Below, piece by piece: positions 39,047 to 48,866 of a stretch of DNA of 64,000 nucleotides (positions are counted from its first letter, which is position 1; each line of letters starts with the position of its first letter). The stretch comes from Ophiodon elongatus. Taxonomy: Eukaryota; Chordata; Actinopteri; Perciformes; Hexagrammidae. Both the position numbers and the translations under genes were made by a program. The stretch covers positions 7,423,501-7,487,500 of the forward strand of contig JACSYO010001810.1 in assembly GCA_016806645.1 (NCBI GenBank), read 5' to 3'. The notes under the pieces were generated by a model. It was not told the origin of the DNA and ran no database searches. It was given only the letters and a program-made list of their open reading frames with translations.

Positions 39047-39121
39047 GTTTTGGAAACAGATTTGTCCTCGTTTCACTCTTTCTTGGATTTTCCCTCACTC
39101 GCTTCAGCTACGGCAACCAAG
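39043..39121 (+). CDS. epha6: Ephrin type-A receptor 6, coding exon 1 (start codon and signal peptide)
   Basis: This is the first coding exon of an Eph receptor tyrosine kinase, a single-pass membrane protein that binds GPI-linked ephrin-A ligands and signals in axon guidance and cell sorting (family knowledge). It encodes 26 residues plus the first base of codon 27. Residues 7-18 (FVLVSLFLGFSL) form the hydrophobic core of a signal peptide; cleavage after SYG (residue 24) is plausible. The start was chosen because an in-frame TAA at 38929 closes the frame upstream, this is the first in-frame ATG, and it has G at -3. The exon ends CAAG|GTGAGT, a strong donor. Residues N-Q at the end, joined to exon 2, give NQVVLLDTT, which matches EPHA6 better than EPHA3/4/5/7, where I recall EVNLLD, EVTLLD or EVLLLD. 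The signal peptide alone would not identify the gene; exon 2 does. Confidence 0.88.
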
Positions 39122-39592
39122 GTGAGTTTAATGATTCCCTCCTACCTTAACTTATTTCCCCTCATTTCAAACACGTTAATATGGACACTGTTTTGGGAGA
39201 CATACAGTAACAGACTCCTCAAAAGTAAGTGGTTAATTCAATAAACGGATAGCATCACGGCAGCAAACTGTCCCTGAGAAATAGTCCTGCACTCCTGGTA
39301 TTCATGCAAGTAGTGCGCGAAGACATTGAGAACTTTTGTCTATAGCAATGCTTATTTGTGAAATAAAATATAATATCACTCTTAATAATTGCTACTTTGC
39401 ACACAACCGCACCATGACCGGTGTCCGGATTCATATTAAACGGTTATTATTTCCCCGTGGAGTTCAATGGATTGCTTCGGCTCAGTTTTGATCCCAACAG
39501 TGAAACAGATAATACAATTAAATACAGTTTTTTTTCTTCTGGAAATCAGCTGCTGAAGTGACGAACCTGAGGCTGCTATAATGAGGCTCTGC

Positions 39593-39595
<3 letters not shown>

Positions 39596-39631
<36 letters not shown>
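39596..39631. repeat. (AC)n microsatellite in epha6 intron 1
   Basis: 36 bp of perfect AC repeat about 475 bp downstream of exon 1. Confidence 0.97.
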
Positions 39632-39635
<4 letters not shown>

Positions 39636-40036
39636 ATGGACACGGACACTATAGACAGTAAGACAGAGCAGCCACAGATTCAATCATTAAGTGAGTGACA
39701 GAGTGAGAATGTGCGTGCGCCTGTTTGAGTGCAGACTCGAGTGAATGTTTTGTGCACACACAGTAAAAGGTTCTGGGGCTGCCAAAGATGCACTTATTCG
39801 CGAGAGCGAGTGCATGTGCACGTGTAAATGTACTTGTGTGTGCACTTTGTGTTGCTCTTAAATGCACATTATGTCTTTGTGTGGTGTGAGTGCGGTATCA
39901 GAGTGTCATTGTACACACAGGGCATCGCTCCTGCACGTGCACTTCTTTTGCATAAGCTCGCATTCCACTTGTCTTTTTTATGCGATGCTTCATTGTTCCT
40001 GTGCGTGGGTATGGTCACACACTTTGGTGTCTGTCC

Positions 40037-40040
40037 GTGT

Positions 40041-40100
<60 letters not shown>

Positions 40101-40223
40101 GTGTCCGTGTGTGTGTGTGTCCGTGTGTGTGTGTGTGTGTGAGGGTTCCTCTGTGGCTCCATGCGCGCACACACACACACACACACACGCAGACACACAC
40201 ACACACACACACACACACGCACG

Positions 40224-40279
<56 letters not shown>
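40037..40279. repeat. Compound (GT)n / (AC)n inverted microsatellite in epha6 intron 1
   Basis: (GT)n with CC interruptions fills 40037-40142 and (AC)n with GC interruptions fills 40163-40279, separated by about 20 bp of unique sequence. The two arms are mutually complementary for about 100 bp. The RNA could fold into a very long hairpin, and the DNA could form Z-DNA or a cruciform. All five long frames across it are artefacts. Confidence 0.97.
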
Positions 40280-40282
<3 letters not shown>

Positions 40283-41386
40283 CCGCAGCATCAGTGAGGT
40301 TTAAAATAGTCTTATTGATTGTGCGGGACACAGCGGGATCTGCCCCCCAGGTTATATTTTATTGTTCCCTCAGTTCAATAAGAGCGATGCTGCTCCGCGT
40401 TCACCAAGACAGCTGCTACATAACAGCCTCACTCTGTGTTTTTCTCTGCCACGGATTGAATGATTGAACTGATGTCTGCTTTCTGTTGTACTTTAGTCTC
40501 TGATATTGACTGGTCTGGGACCAGGTTCTCGTCTACCACAGAGTGGTGCAGCTCAGAATTAAAAAAAAACAAAAAAAAACCTGATGATAACTCAGATGAC
40601 AAAGAAAAGTGTCTCATTAGGGGCTGAGGGATTTATGTTTCTCAGCTTGCCACATCACGTTTATTTCTCAATGCGTTCGCCCCAAATCATTTCAGGTGCC
40701 TGCTGTGTGGCTTGTTGAGGGCAATTTATTGTTGGGTTTGCGTGGTTATTGAGGAGACTAAATTGCGCAGGGGCACGAATGCAAGTGTCTTTCTCCACCT
40801 TTATATTCATGTTGAGAGATCCAGCAACCACATGACCATAAAAAGGTAAACAAATAAAGACATTGTTTTTCCCGCTGGGCTACATTACACGGGGGCACTT
40901 TAGTGTAGTTTGATACGTATGAACACAGACAAACCCAAGTCAAAAGATTGGGGATTTCACAGACAAAATTGGGCAAGATGTCAGCTGTTAGGAGAACAAT
41001 AAAAACCAATCACCTTTTGCTTCTCGCCTGTGTGCCTCCGCTCACAGCAACACATCAGATAATCCCTCACATCAACCCTACTGGGATTGCAGACAGTTAT
41101 TAACAAAGCTCTACTCACTCACTGCCAAGTTTGAACAAGCCTGTTTTCCCCATCAATAGATCTCTTCCCATAATCTTTACTTTTATTATCTTTTTTCCCC
41201 CCCATTTTCCTCCCTTGTGAAGTCGGCGGCAGTTATATTTATTATAATTAACATTCGCAAATCCCATTTCATAACCTGATTTCTTGAGCCCTTGCAGAAT
41301 TTTCCCGAGCAGAAGATTGCTCATACCCATCAAATCAGGAGAAGATGTTTTTGTTCCACACTTCTGACATTGTTCAGATTGGGTGT

Positions 41387-41405
41387 TTTTTTTTTTTTTT
41401 TTTTT
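41387..41405. repeat. Poly-T tract in epha6 intron 1
   Basis: 19 T residues. No acceptor and exon follow that fit the Eph gene. Confidence 0.9.
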
Positions 41406-42796
41406 ACTGACAAGAGAGATTCAGGCATGAAATATCAAGAAAACAATCAATCCTTGGGAAATAGGAGTAAGATCAAATCACCACATGTGACAGTTATTTT
41501 TTGTTTGTTGGTCAACTGCATCCTAATGACACACTGCTGGATCGTTGAAAGTTTAAAGCCAGTTAGCAACACATAAGAGGAAACTGGCTAGTGGGCTGCA
41601 TACAAATATAGATTGTAAGACTCAAAAGGATCGATGAAATCATCATCAAAATTATAGCTTTTTGTATTTATTCATGTGGATGGCCGTCTAAAGCTTTTGC
41701 TCATTGCCCCCCCCCTCCTCCCAGAGCACCAAGATCAGCATCGCTGCTGTAGATTAACAAGATGTCACCAGAAGTGTGCTGTCAAGGAAAATCAATCAAT
41801 CAGTCAATCCACAGGAGCCGCAAAAATGTTAACTCCACACCTTTGACTCGCAAGTCAGACAGTGTGTATATATATATATTATTTTCACAATCAGTTTCAG
41901 TATGCATGCATTGGGGTTTATTCTGAAAACTAATTCAGAAACAAGCAATTGAATATTAGTTTTTACACTGGGATATTCTTCAGATCTTTCTTCCTACATG
42001 TGCAAGATTGTGCATGTAAGCTATGTCATGGCTGTGAAATGTAGTTTTTTCCAAGTTCAAGTTCCCTCAGTGTCTAACCTACATTAAGTGAAGCACATGC
42101 TGCTGCATGTAATAAAATGTGTTTCCACGAAGGTCCCCTACCGAGAGAGATTGAAATGATTTTACACTGGAGACTGTTGTGTGAGGGCTTGGCTTCCTCA
42201 AAGGCATTCCTGCATTAAGATAACGATTGTTGAGTTGTGCTGTATGTGAGCTTTATGGCTGCCTGGTGAGCAAGATCCACTTCATACTTTACACTTGAGG
42301 AAAATAACTCCTATCACTCATGAATAGTCAAACAAATATGATTCAGTGAATGCTGTTTCATTTTGTCATTTTTTATGAATTGCAAATGGAAAAGCTGTCC
42401 GTTGCTGTATGGAAATCTTGAAAAGCAACTACTAAATGTTCTCTTACTCGTGAGGAACATAAATATACGCTACTGTACATACAAGGTGATTTAAAGCTTA
42501 TCTCATTGAAGACTGCTGTTGCACTCTGTGAGCCCTTCTAGCTGCACCCTAATCAATGATATCACTGCAGGGGTATTGCCTTTGAAAGCAGATTAAAAAC
42601 ACCTGTTTTCATTGGCGATGTGTGGCCATAACTGCAACATGCTCGTGTTCAACATTGTAGCAGCACTTGAGTGCTGGATGGGTGATTCACATGTTATTGG
42701 TATTAATTCCCTTTACTAATCTCTCATTTACAAACACTTACAGCAGATGACACCCTAGGTACCCCTTTAGCATCAGTTTGGGAAGAGTCAGGGACT

Positions 42797-42960
42797 CTAG
42801 CGACTCACATGACTACCAAATATCGAAAGAGTCATGTGACTAGCGACTGACGTCACAAACTTAAGGCAAAGCTGTTTCACACTGGACATGGACAGCGGAC
42901 TCATGGGTGAAAGTCCTGTGTTTGTTTGTCCCATCCACCAACCTCTCCACACGCCCTTAG
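42797..42960. repeat. Dispersed repeat fragment with AP-1-like inverted motif, CRE and GAAAGTCCTGTGTTT, copy B
   Basis: TCACATGACT (42805-42814) is mirrored as AGTCATGTGA (42830-42839), then comes a full CRE, TGACGTCA (42848-42855). GTGAAAGTCCTGTGTTTG and CCCATCCA follow. The inverted motif resembles 24127-24156 and the second part matches 32757-32790, so the three loci look like fragments of one repeat family. Confidence 0.6.
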
Positions 42961-44016
42961 CAGACTTCTTGCTCTCAAATATATTACGTCAGTTTTTCTG
43001 ACCGTCTAATAATGCTCGCCGGTGGGTTTACATCGGAGTTATTTGGAAGAGCAGTGCGGCACCACAGACGGTGTGTATCAGACGCCGAGGGCCACTGATC
43101 AAGCTGTGAGACCAAGGAGTGAGAACGGATTGCTTGATGATTGCTTGATCTTAGTGGGGAGTGAAGAGAGAGAGAGTGTTGAAAATCTTGTCATGCCTGT
43201 CAGGTTTCCTTTGCTATGGATAGTCTTCCATTACACAGCATATCATCCCCTCTGTTGAGAGCCCAGCACTTTGTTTACACCACTAAATGACAGTGTGCAA
43301 TCCTCACTTAAATACTCACCAAAATCAATTTTCACAAGTCTCTGTTCATCAAATGCTGTTGTTTGTCTTTAGACGTGCTGTTCACCGAAATGGGTAGTAG
43401 GGAGCCTGCAAATTAAATGTTTCATTTTTTTTTTTCAGAAGTAAGGCGTGCTTTGTTTTTTGAATTATAGTCCAAGACAACATTTCTACAACATATAAAC
43501 ATGTTTTATTTATTCTTTCTCCACAAAAGAAACCAATGTGCCGCTAGAAGCAAATGTACCTAATCAGTCACAATAATTGATGCTTTTCAGAGTAACACTA
43601 AATTCATGCCATTTCAGGTCATGTTTTGAGTCAGGACAGTCCTATGGAGACACATTAAGCCACCAAAAAGTGCCATTTTTGTGGGATTTCTTGAACAAGG
43701 TGAAGATATAGCCTATACACCTGTAGACAGCTGGTATCACTTTTGTCTGAACACTCAAATTGTTCCCAATTCTAATTTACATGATGTAACACTGGCTGAG
43801 ACTGGCTTTGGGTCTTTTGTGCGGGCTGTAGTTATTTTGAGGTGTTTGTGTGGCCTGAGAAGGCTGTAGGCCAGACAGGAGATGTCATCATTCTACTGTA
43901 GCTCCATATATTTATGAGTTGGCCAGCTCATGTTCTATTTATATCCAACCAGTGGAAGTCCCAAAGGACCCTCAGCTCCAGGCAGGGTCTGTGGGTGCCT
44001 CGCTGAAAGATAACTC

Positions 44017-44019
<3 letters not shown>

Positions 44020-44064
<45 letters not shown>
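44020..44064. repeat. (GA)n microsatellite
   Basis: 45 bp of GA repeat in epha6 intron 1. Confidence 0.97.
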
Positions 44065-44069
<5 letters not shown>

Positions 44070-44181
44070 GGGATGGCTATATACGCGCAGGCACTGCTCA
44101 GTGGACGTTTACTCAGCCAGCACGAACAGTAAAGGAAAAGTGCACACGCACACAAAAAGTGTACGTACATGTGCATATGAA

Positions 44182-44188
<7 letters not shown>

Positions 44189-44215
<27 letters not shown>
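44189..44215. repeat. (AC)n microsatellite
   Basis: 27 bp of AC repeat in epha6 intron 1. Confidence 0.95.
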
Positions 44216-44297
44216 TGCCATTGTTATCTGGAAACTCTGTAACTACATTTTGCAATATAAAAAGCCTGTGTCTGTAATGTTTTTTAAATAGTTTTCA

Positions 44298-44318
44298 GTT
44301 GTTGTTGTTGTTGTTGTT
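44298..44318. repeat. (GTT)7 microsatellite
   Basis: Seven GTT units in epha6 intron 1. Confidence 0.95.
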
Positions 44319-44437
44319 AGGTCTCACCTTAACTCCTCTAATCTCAATTCAAAGCACACCAGACGTGTTTCATTCCAAAAAAATTGTTTTGTCTTTTGTA
44401 CATGCACCTCTGTACTGTCACACTTCAATATACAGTA

Positions 44438-44895
44438 TGTCATGATTTTGGTTTTGGTTAAGTTTGTTTCCTGTTTTATTTTGAAGTTCCCTGCCTCCTT
44501 TGTCCTGAGTGTTTGACTTCCTGTCTTTGTGGTTTTCCCTCCTTTTTTCCCGTGGATCACCTGTGTTTGATTTGTCTCGTTAGCCTTGTGTTTCTTCCAC
44601 CTATCAGCATTCAGCCTGCCCACCTGTGTCTTGTTGTCTGATTAGTTTCATATGTATTTCTGTTTGTTGCTTCATCTGCTACGTTTCCTGTTTGTACCCC
44701 TCGTGCGATTGTCTGAGTTACCTGATCCTGTTTCATGTTGTTTTGGCCCATCCCCTGTTGTCTGTTCGCCAGACAAAATTTGTTGTGTTGTACAACAAAA
44801 TTCGTACGACTTCTCTGTCGAGACTATCTTTCTTAGCTCTTATAAAGTTTGAAAATAAGGTTTTGACCCAACAGTGCAACGTTCTCTTTTAGATC
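44438..44895 (+). repeat. Dispersed T-rich teleost repeat, possible LTR fragment
   Basis: It begins near ATGTCATGATTTTGG and runs through TTTGTTTCCTGTTTTATTTT, ATCACCTGTGTTTGATTTGT and CTCGTTAGCC. It ends with an AATAAGGTTTTGACCC segment. I recall this as a very common interspersed fish repeat, LTR-like in organisation. No internal retroelement genes adjoin it, and its ends were not fixed by a target duplication. Confidence 0.5.
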
Positions 44896-45534
44896 CTTCT
44901 CCACACTGCCTCCTAAAGTACATCTGCTATTCTTTATTTATAGCAAAGTGAAGTGTGAAACTGCTCACTGCACTGAGTAACACGGCCAATTCTCAGTAAT
45001 TAGGCCATACTCCAGGGACTGTGCTGCTTAGTGCTTACCTGCCCACAGTAGTCTAATGGTGTCCATTAACACCATTGCATTGCCAGCTAATCGTCCAGCC
45101 TGGCACTGGCACTGACATGGCACAGACGGAGACAAAAATATTAAACTAAGCTGGCAAAGTTTGGCAAGATTGGAAAAAGACTATGAAAATATCTGCATGT
45201 TGACTTCTCTTTGCTGTGTTGGACAGGACAGTCAATCACTAGAATCATCTTGAATCATCCTCTGCTACGTTTTCATATAAATCAATGTCCATTGATATTA
45301 CTCAACAGGTGTCATTAAATTTGCTGTTTGCTTTTATAAAGTCTTTAGTATGACATATCATCTGCAGTACATGATTTAATTATTCTTATGTCTTCAAGTT
45401 GTCTGGAATTAACAGAATAATAACTGGGTAGGTAGCATGAGCAGTTAATGTCATATGGTCTGACAAATAGGAAAGCACAACCTATTGAAATTCAACAAAA
45501 AACTGCAAAATCACTCAGAGAGCTCAGACCTCTG

Positions 45535-45735
45535 GCAGGGCAAAATGCTCTATCTCGAAAATGTTAACGAAAGTGAAAAATGAAAATTGTGTATTTGTCC
45601 CTGTGATTCAGATTTGCTCCTTTGGCCCATGTGACACCCTTCTACCAAGTTTGATGGAATTTCTGTAATCCTGCTGACAAACAGACAAACAAACCATACC
45701 AAAAAACGCAACTTCCTTGGCTAAGCTAATAGGAG
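45535..45735 (+). repeat. Dispersed teleost repeat, probable 3' end of a non-LTR retrotransposon
   Basis: CTCGAAAATGTTAACGAAAG, CTACCAAGTTTGATGGAATT and AATCCTGCTGACAAACAGAC lead to a CTTCCTTGGCTAAGCTAATA end. I recall this order from abundant 5'-truncated elements in fish that end CCTTGGCGGAGGTAATA. The copy is degraded. Confidence 0.55.
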
Positions 45736-46564
45736 GAAAATGGCAGCCCTAATAATAGAGTTTAGGCCAATTATCATAATTTAATAACATTAATAACAAA
45801 CCTTACTCAAAATCTATTGGTATTATTCAAAATGCAAATTGGTCAGGCCTTAGATATGACTAGTAAGCCGTCAACTTTTGCATGAACTCTCTTCTCTTTT
45901 ACTCTTGCTGCACATTATGTCAGTCTCTTTCTCTGAGTCCTCCCTTTTGCTTAGGGAATCTGATTTTACCAAACCCCGCTGTCAGTCATTCACACAGAAT
46001 ATGGATTTTTTTTTACAGATAGCATTTCTATAGCGCTGCCCTTAAATTTAAGGGAAAACACATTTCTCGCTCCTTAAAAATCTCACTTATAGCCAGGTTA
46101 CAGGAAGCACACATAACCATTATGTTTTATAATACATTCCCTGGCACACTAGGAGTTCCCGCTCCATTAACATGACCTCAGCAGTTCATTGCTTTTACCT
46201 CTCCATGCATATGTCAATGGATTTTTGGTTGTTGGGGAAATGAGACAGAAGGAAAAATGTGTGTGCTTAAGTAGTAAAATAAGGATTTAACATTTATGAT
46301 ACATATATTGTTTTCCTTTTTTCTTAAATTATAATATCAATTCAATAATCAATCAGTATTATTTAGAATAATAAAGGCTAATCAATATTATATATTAACA
46401 ATGGCTAAAATGTTTTTAGCTTACTTTTTGTTTTTTGGCAACTATACTTGTTTGAGTCACTAAGTCACTGTTTTGAGTCAGTAAACCCATTCAGTGGGTT
46501 TCCAGAAACACGATTCCAAATGAACGCTAATGTCAGTTCATATTTACTATACTGTATGTGTAAA

Positions 46565-46665
46565 TAGGCAACTGTTTGCTAACAAGTTTGCCACGCATAT
46601 TCATTTTAAAGGTCATGATATATCATTGTTTACAGCTTGTTACGCTGCCCCCAGTGGCCAAAGGT
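46565..46665 (+). repeat. Dispersed repeat with CTGTTTGCTAACAA...CCCCAGTGGCCAAA end, copy B
   Basis: It shares GCAACTGTTTGCTAACAAG, a TTTAAAGGTCA-type middle and ACAGCTTGTTACGCTGCCCC then AGTGGCCAAAG with 33517-33608. Only the 3' part of the family is present. Confidence 0.65.
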
Positions 46666-47555
46666 TTAATTTATTCAGCTTTAAGGCATTCCTTAATTTG
46701 GATATTTTTCATGAATTCAAAAATGTTAATGAATTTTAACAATTCCTCATTTATATGAGTCTCTGTATCCCACTGTGAAAATTTGAATTATGGAAGAGTC
46801 TATAGCAGAAGTTAATATAGAAACAGGTTATATTGCATTCTTGACTATTTTTTTAAAGAATATTTTGTAAATCAGTGAGCAGCTGTTATATTTGAAGATA
46901 CTATATTTGTTACTGAGCACTTTGCAAATAAAGTCACAAAGTCACGGAATAAATAAGCATTTTCTGCAATTGTTTTTTTATATATTTGCCTGCTGTACAA
47001 CCACTCTGACACCGGGAGCACCAATCTGTATTTTTTGACAACTCGGGGTGGTCTCATATCCCGGACGGTTTTCTTAACTCTTGGATGTTGTGATACACCT
47101 GTTTGACTTGATCCAAAACCGGTGTTATACAATGTTGCTGCAGTGTGTCATAAACCAGTTCTCTGGGAGATGGGTGAAAGTGGAGGAGCATTTAGTTGCA
47201 TATGACACGCACGCACAATGAAAAGCTCAGTGAGCAGATGCTTGGACAATATCTGTCAACCACGCTCCATCAAAGGTGTACTGGCTCGTAGCTCGGGAAC
47301 AGAGAGAATCAAAACTGTCCCTTCTTCCTTTATGCTTGCCTTGATCTTGTCAGAGAACATTCACCGATATCACTTCATTTGCAAATATCACTATCAATTT
47401 GCAGATTATAATACAAAATAATTGAAAGTAATACTTCCTTTGATGTACATTCAGTTGTTATGACTATCTATCCCAAAGCAGTGATGTTAATGGAGATTTA
47501 GTCAGGAAATATTTTCACTGATATAAATTTGTTGGCATAATTAGCCCCCCAAGGA

Positions 47556-47577
47556 CCACTTAGAGAGCTCTAAGTGG
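47556..47577. repeat. Perfect 10-bp inverted repeat
   Basis: CCACTTAGAG, spacer AG, CTCTAAGTGG. Flanking AGGA and GTCCT could extend the stem imperfectly. Confidence 0.85.
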
Positions 47578-48801
47578 ACAGTCCTGACTGACTGATACTT
47601 AAAACTCAGTCGTTATCCAAGTAGAAGAATACACTATGATCTGTCAGAAATCAGTGTCTGTATAACGCATGTGGGATTCACAGCTTGACATTCAGGATCG
47701 AAGTTAATGGCTACTCAAAGACAAGTTTGAAGATGAGATTTTTGTCGACTGATTTTTGATGACTTATAGGACGTGAGAGAAATGATTGGCTTGGACTCAC
47801 ACCTCTTGAGTCTAGTGTTTTTGTTTTTCGGCCAGCTATCACGCTGGCCCTGATTACCAGTTGGTTCCCTATACTTACTTCATGATGCAGTGCATCCACA
47901 CATCATAAGGGCATAACGGTATTTTCACACATACTGTACATTTGGCACATGTGACAAGGTGACTGGATGGGCTCCATGTAATATGTATGGATTTTGAAAA
48001 TGCAACTATTTGTGTCTACTGTCTATTCCCTAATGTTGTCACAAGTGTAGGTAAACTATTTTTTATTTATTGGAGTTATATTGGCATCACACTGAAGGTA
48101 AATCCAGGAAGCCATGTCTGCTCCTTTTCACTGTAAATCATTTGTCTTTGTGAGAGGCACGTTCCTCCTGAATTATTAAATATTCTGTCCTTGAGAACAA
48201 GACAAAATATTGTCAAGGATGGCAATAGTTCCAGTGTAAAATTGCTTTGCTTTTTTTAACACTACCTGCAAGGTTAGAGTCAACTGACAATGATATCATG
48301 CTGTACCAATATTAATGTCACTGTATATTAATATTTATACCAAAGCTCTAATTTACATGCCTAAAAACCATACCAGGATATTGATTAATAAATGAAATAA
48401 ATATTTTTAGGGAATAAGAAGAATTAAGGATATATCTATCCCTGATTATATCTCTTGAACAGGCTCAGTCATAGGCAGAAGAAAAGCGTATTGTTGTTAA
48501 TAAAATTGGGGTAAAGCTGTGAAAGGGATGGCAGGGGAGGGAATGGACTGTTGACAGCAATCTGACTGTAATCCATCAGTCCCCAAATTGTGTTGCAAGT
48601 GGCAAAAATGTTGCTCCGACTGTATACGCCGCCATGCTCATAAATATTCATCCATGAAACTCATTTCTGTTAATATAAAAAAATGTCTAAATGATCACAC
48701 TTATGACTGATATTTCAATTTCCGTGTGAAAATAGGACTTTTTGTGTTTTGACAGATGGCTAATGGTTATATTTTCCTCTTGCCTCTTTTTCCCATTTCA
48801 G

Positions 48802-48866
48802 TTGTGCTGCTGGATACAACATCTGTGCTTGGAGAGCTTGGATGGAAGACGTATCCTATAAACGGG
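48802..48866 (+). CDS. epha6: Ephrin type-A receptor 6, coding exon 2 (start of ephrin-binding domain)
   Basis: This 65-bp exon is preceded by a long pyrimidine tract ending TTTCAG and followed by a GTAAGG donor. Spliced to exon 1 (phase 1) it completes a Val codon and gives VVLLDTTSVLGELGWKTYP followed by ING, ending in phase 0 at codon 48. The LLD....GELGW pattern is the hallmark N-terminal strand of the Eph ligand-binding domain. A 65-bp second exon is also usual for Eph genes, as I recall. The VVLLDTT and ELGWKTYP wording is that of EPHA6; other EphA paralogues read differently (for example GELGWISYP in EPHA3). The next exon should begin with a Trp-Asp/Glu codon pair and encode most of the ligand-binding domain. 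I did not find its conserved QNNWLRT segment before 64000, so it lies beyond the window. Confidence 0.93.

Larger units (their letters stand above)
39122..48801 (+). other. epha6: epha6 intron 1 (9,680 bp)
   Basis: This intron is bounded by GTGAGT at 39122 and a pyrimidine-rich acceptor ending TTTCAG at 48801. It contains microsatellites at 39596-39631, 40037-40279, 44020-44064, 44189-44215 and 44298-44318. It also holds poly-T at 41387-41405, repeat-family fragments near 42800-43000, 44438-44895, 45535-45735 and 46565-46665, and a palindrome at 47556-47577. The 201-codon frame at 39862-40467 is produced by the GT/AC microsatellite. No further exon-like frame with splice sites was found. The stretches 41000-42750 and 45000-45125 look like unique AT-rich sequence. 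Confidence 0.88.

Noticed and set aside
39862..40467. 201-codon open frame, the longest in the window
   Set aside because: It is produced by the GT/AC microsatellite, which is open in several frames on both strands; the product is mostly Cys-Val and His-Thr repeats.
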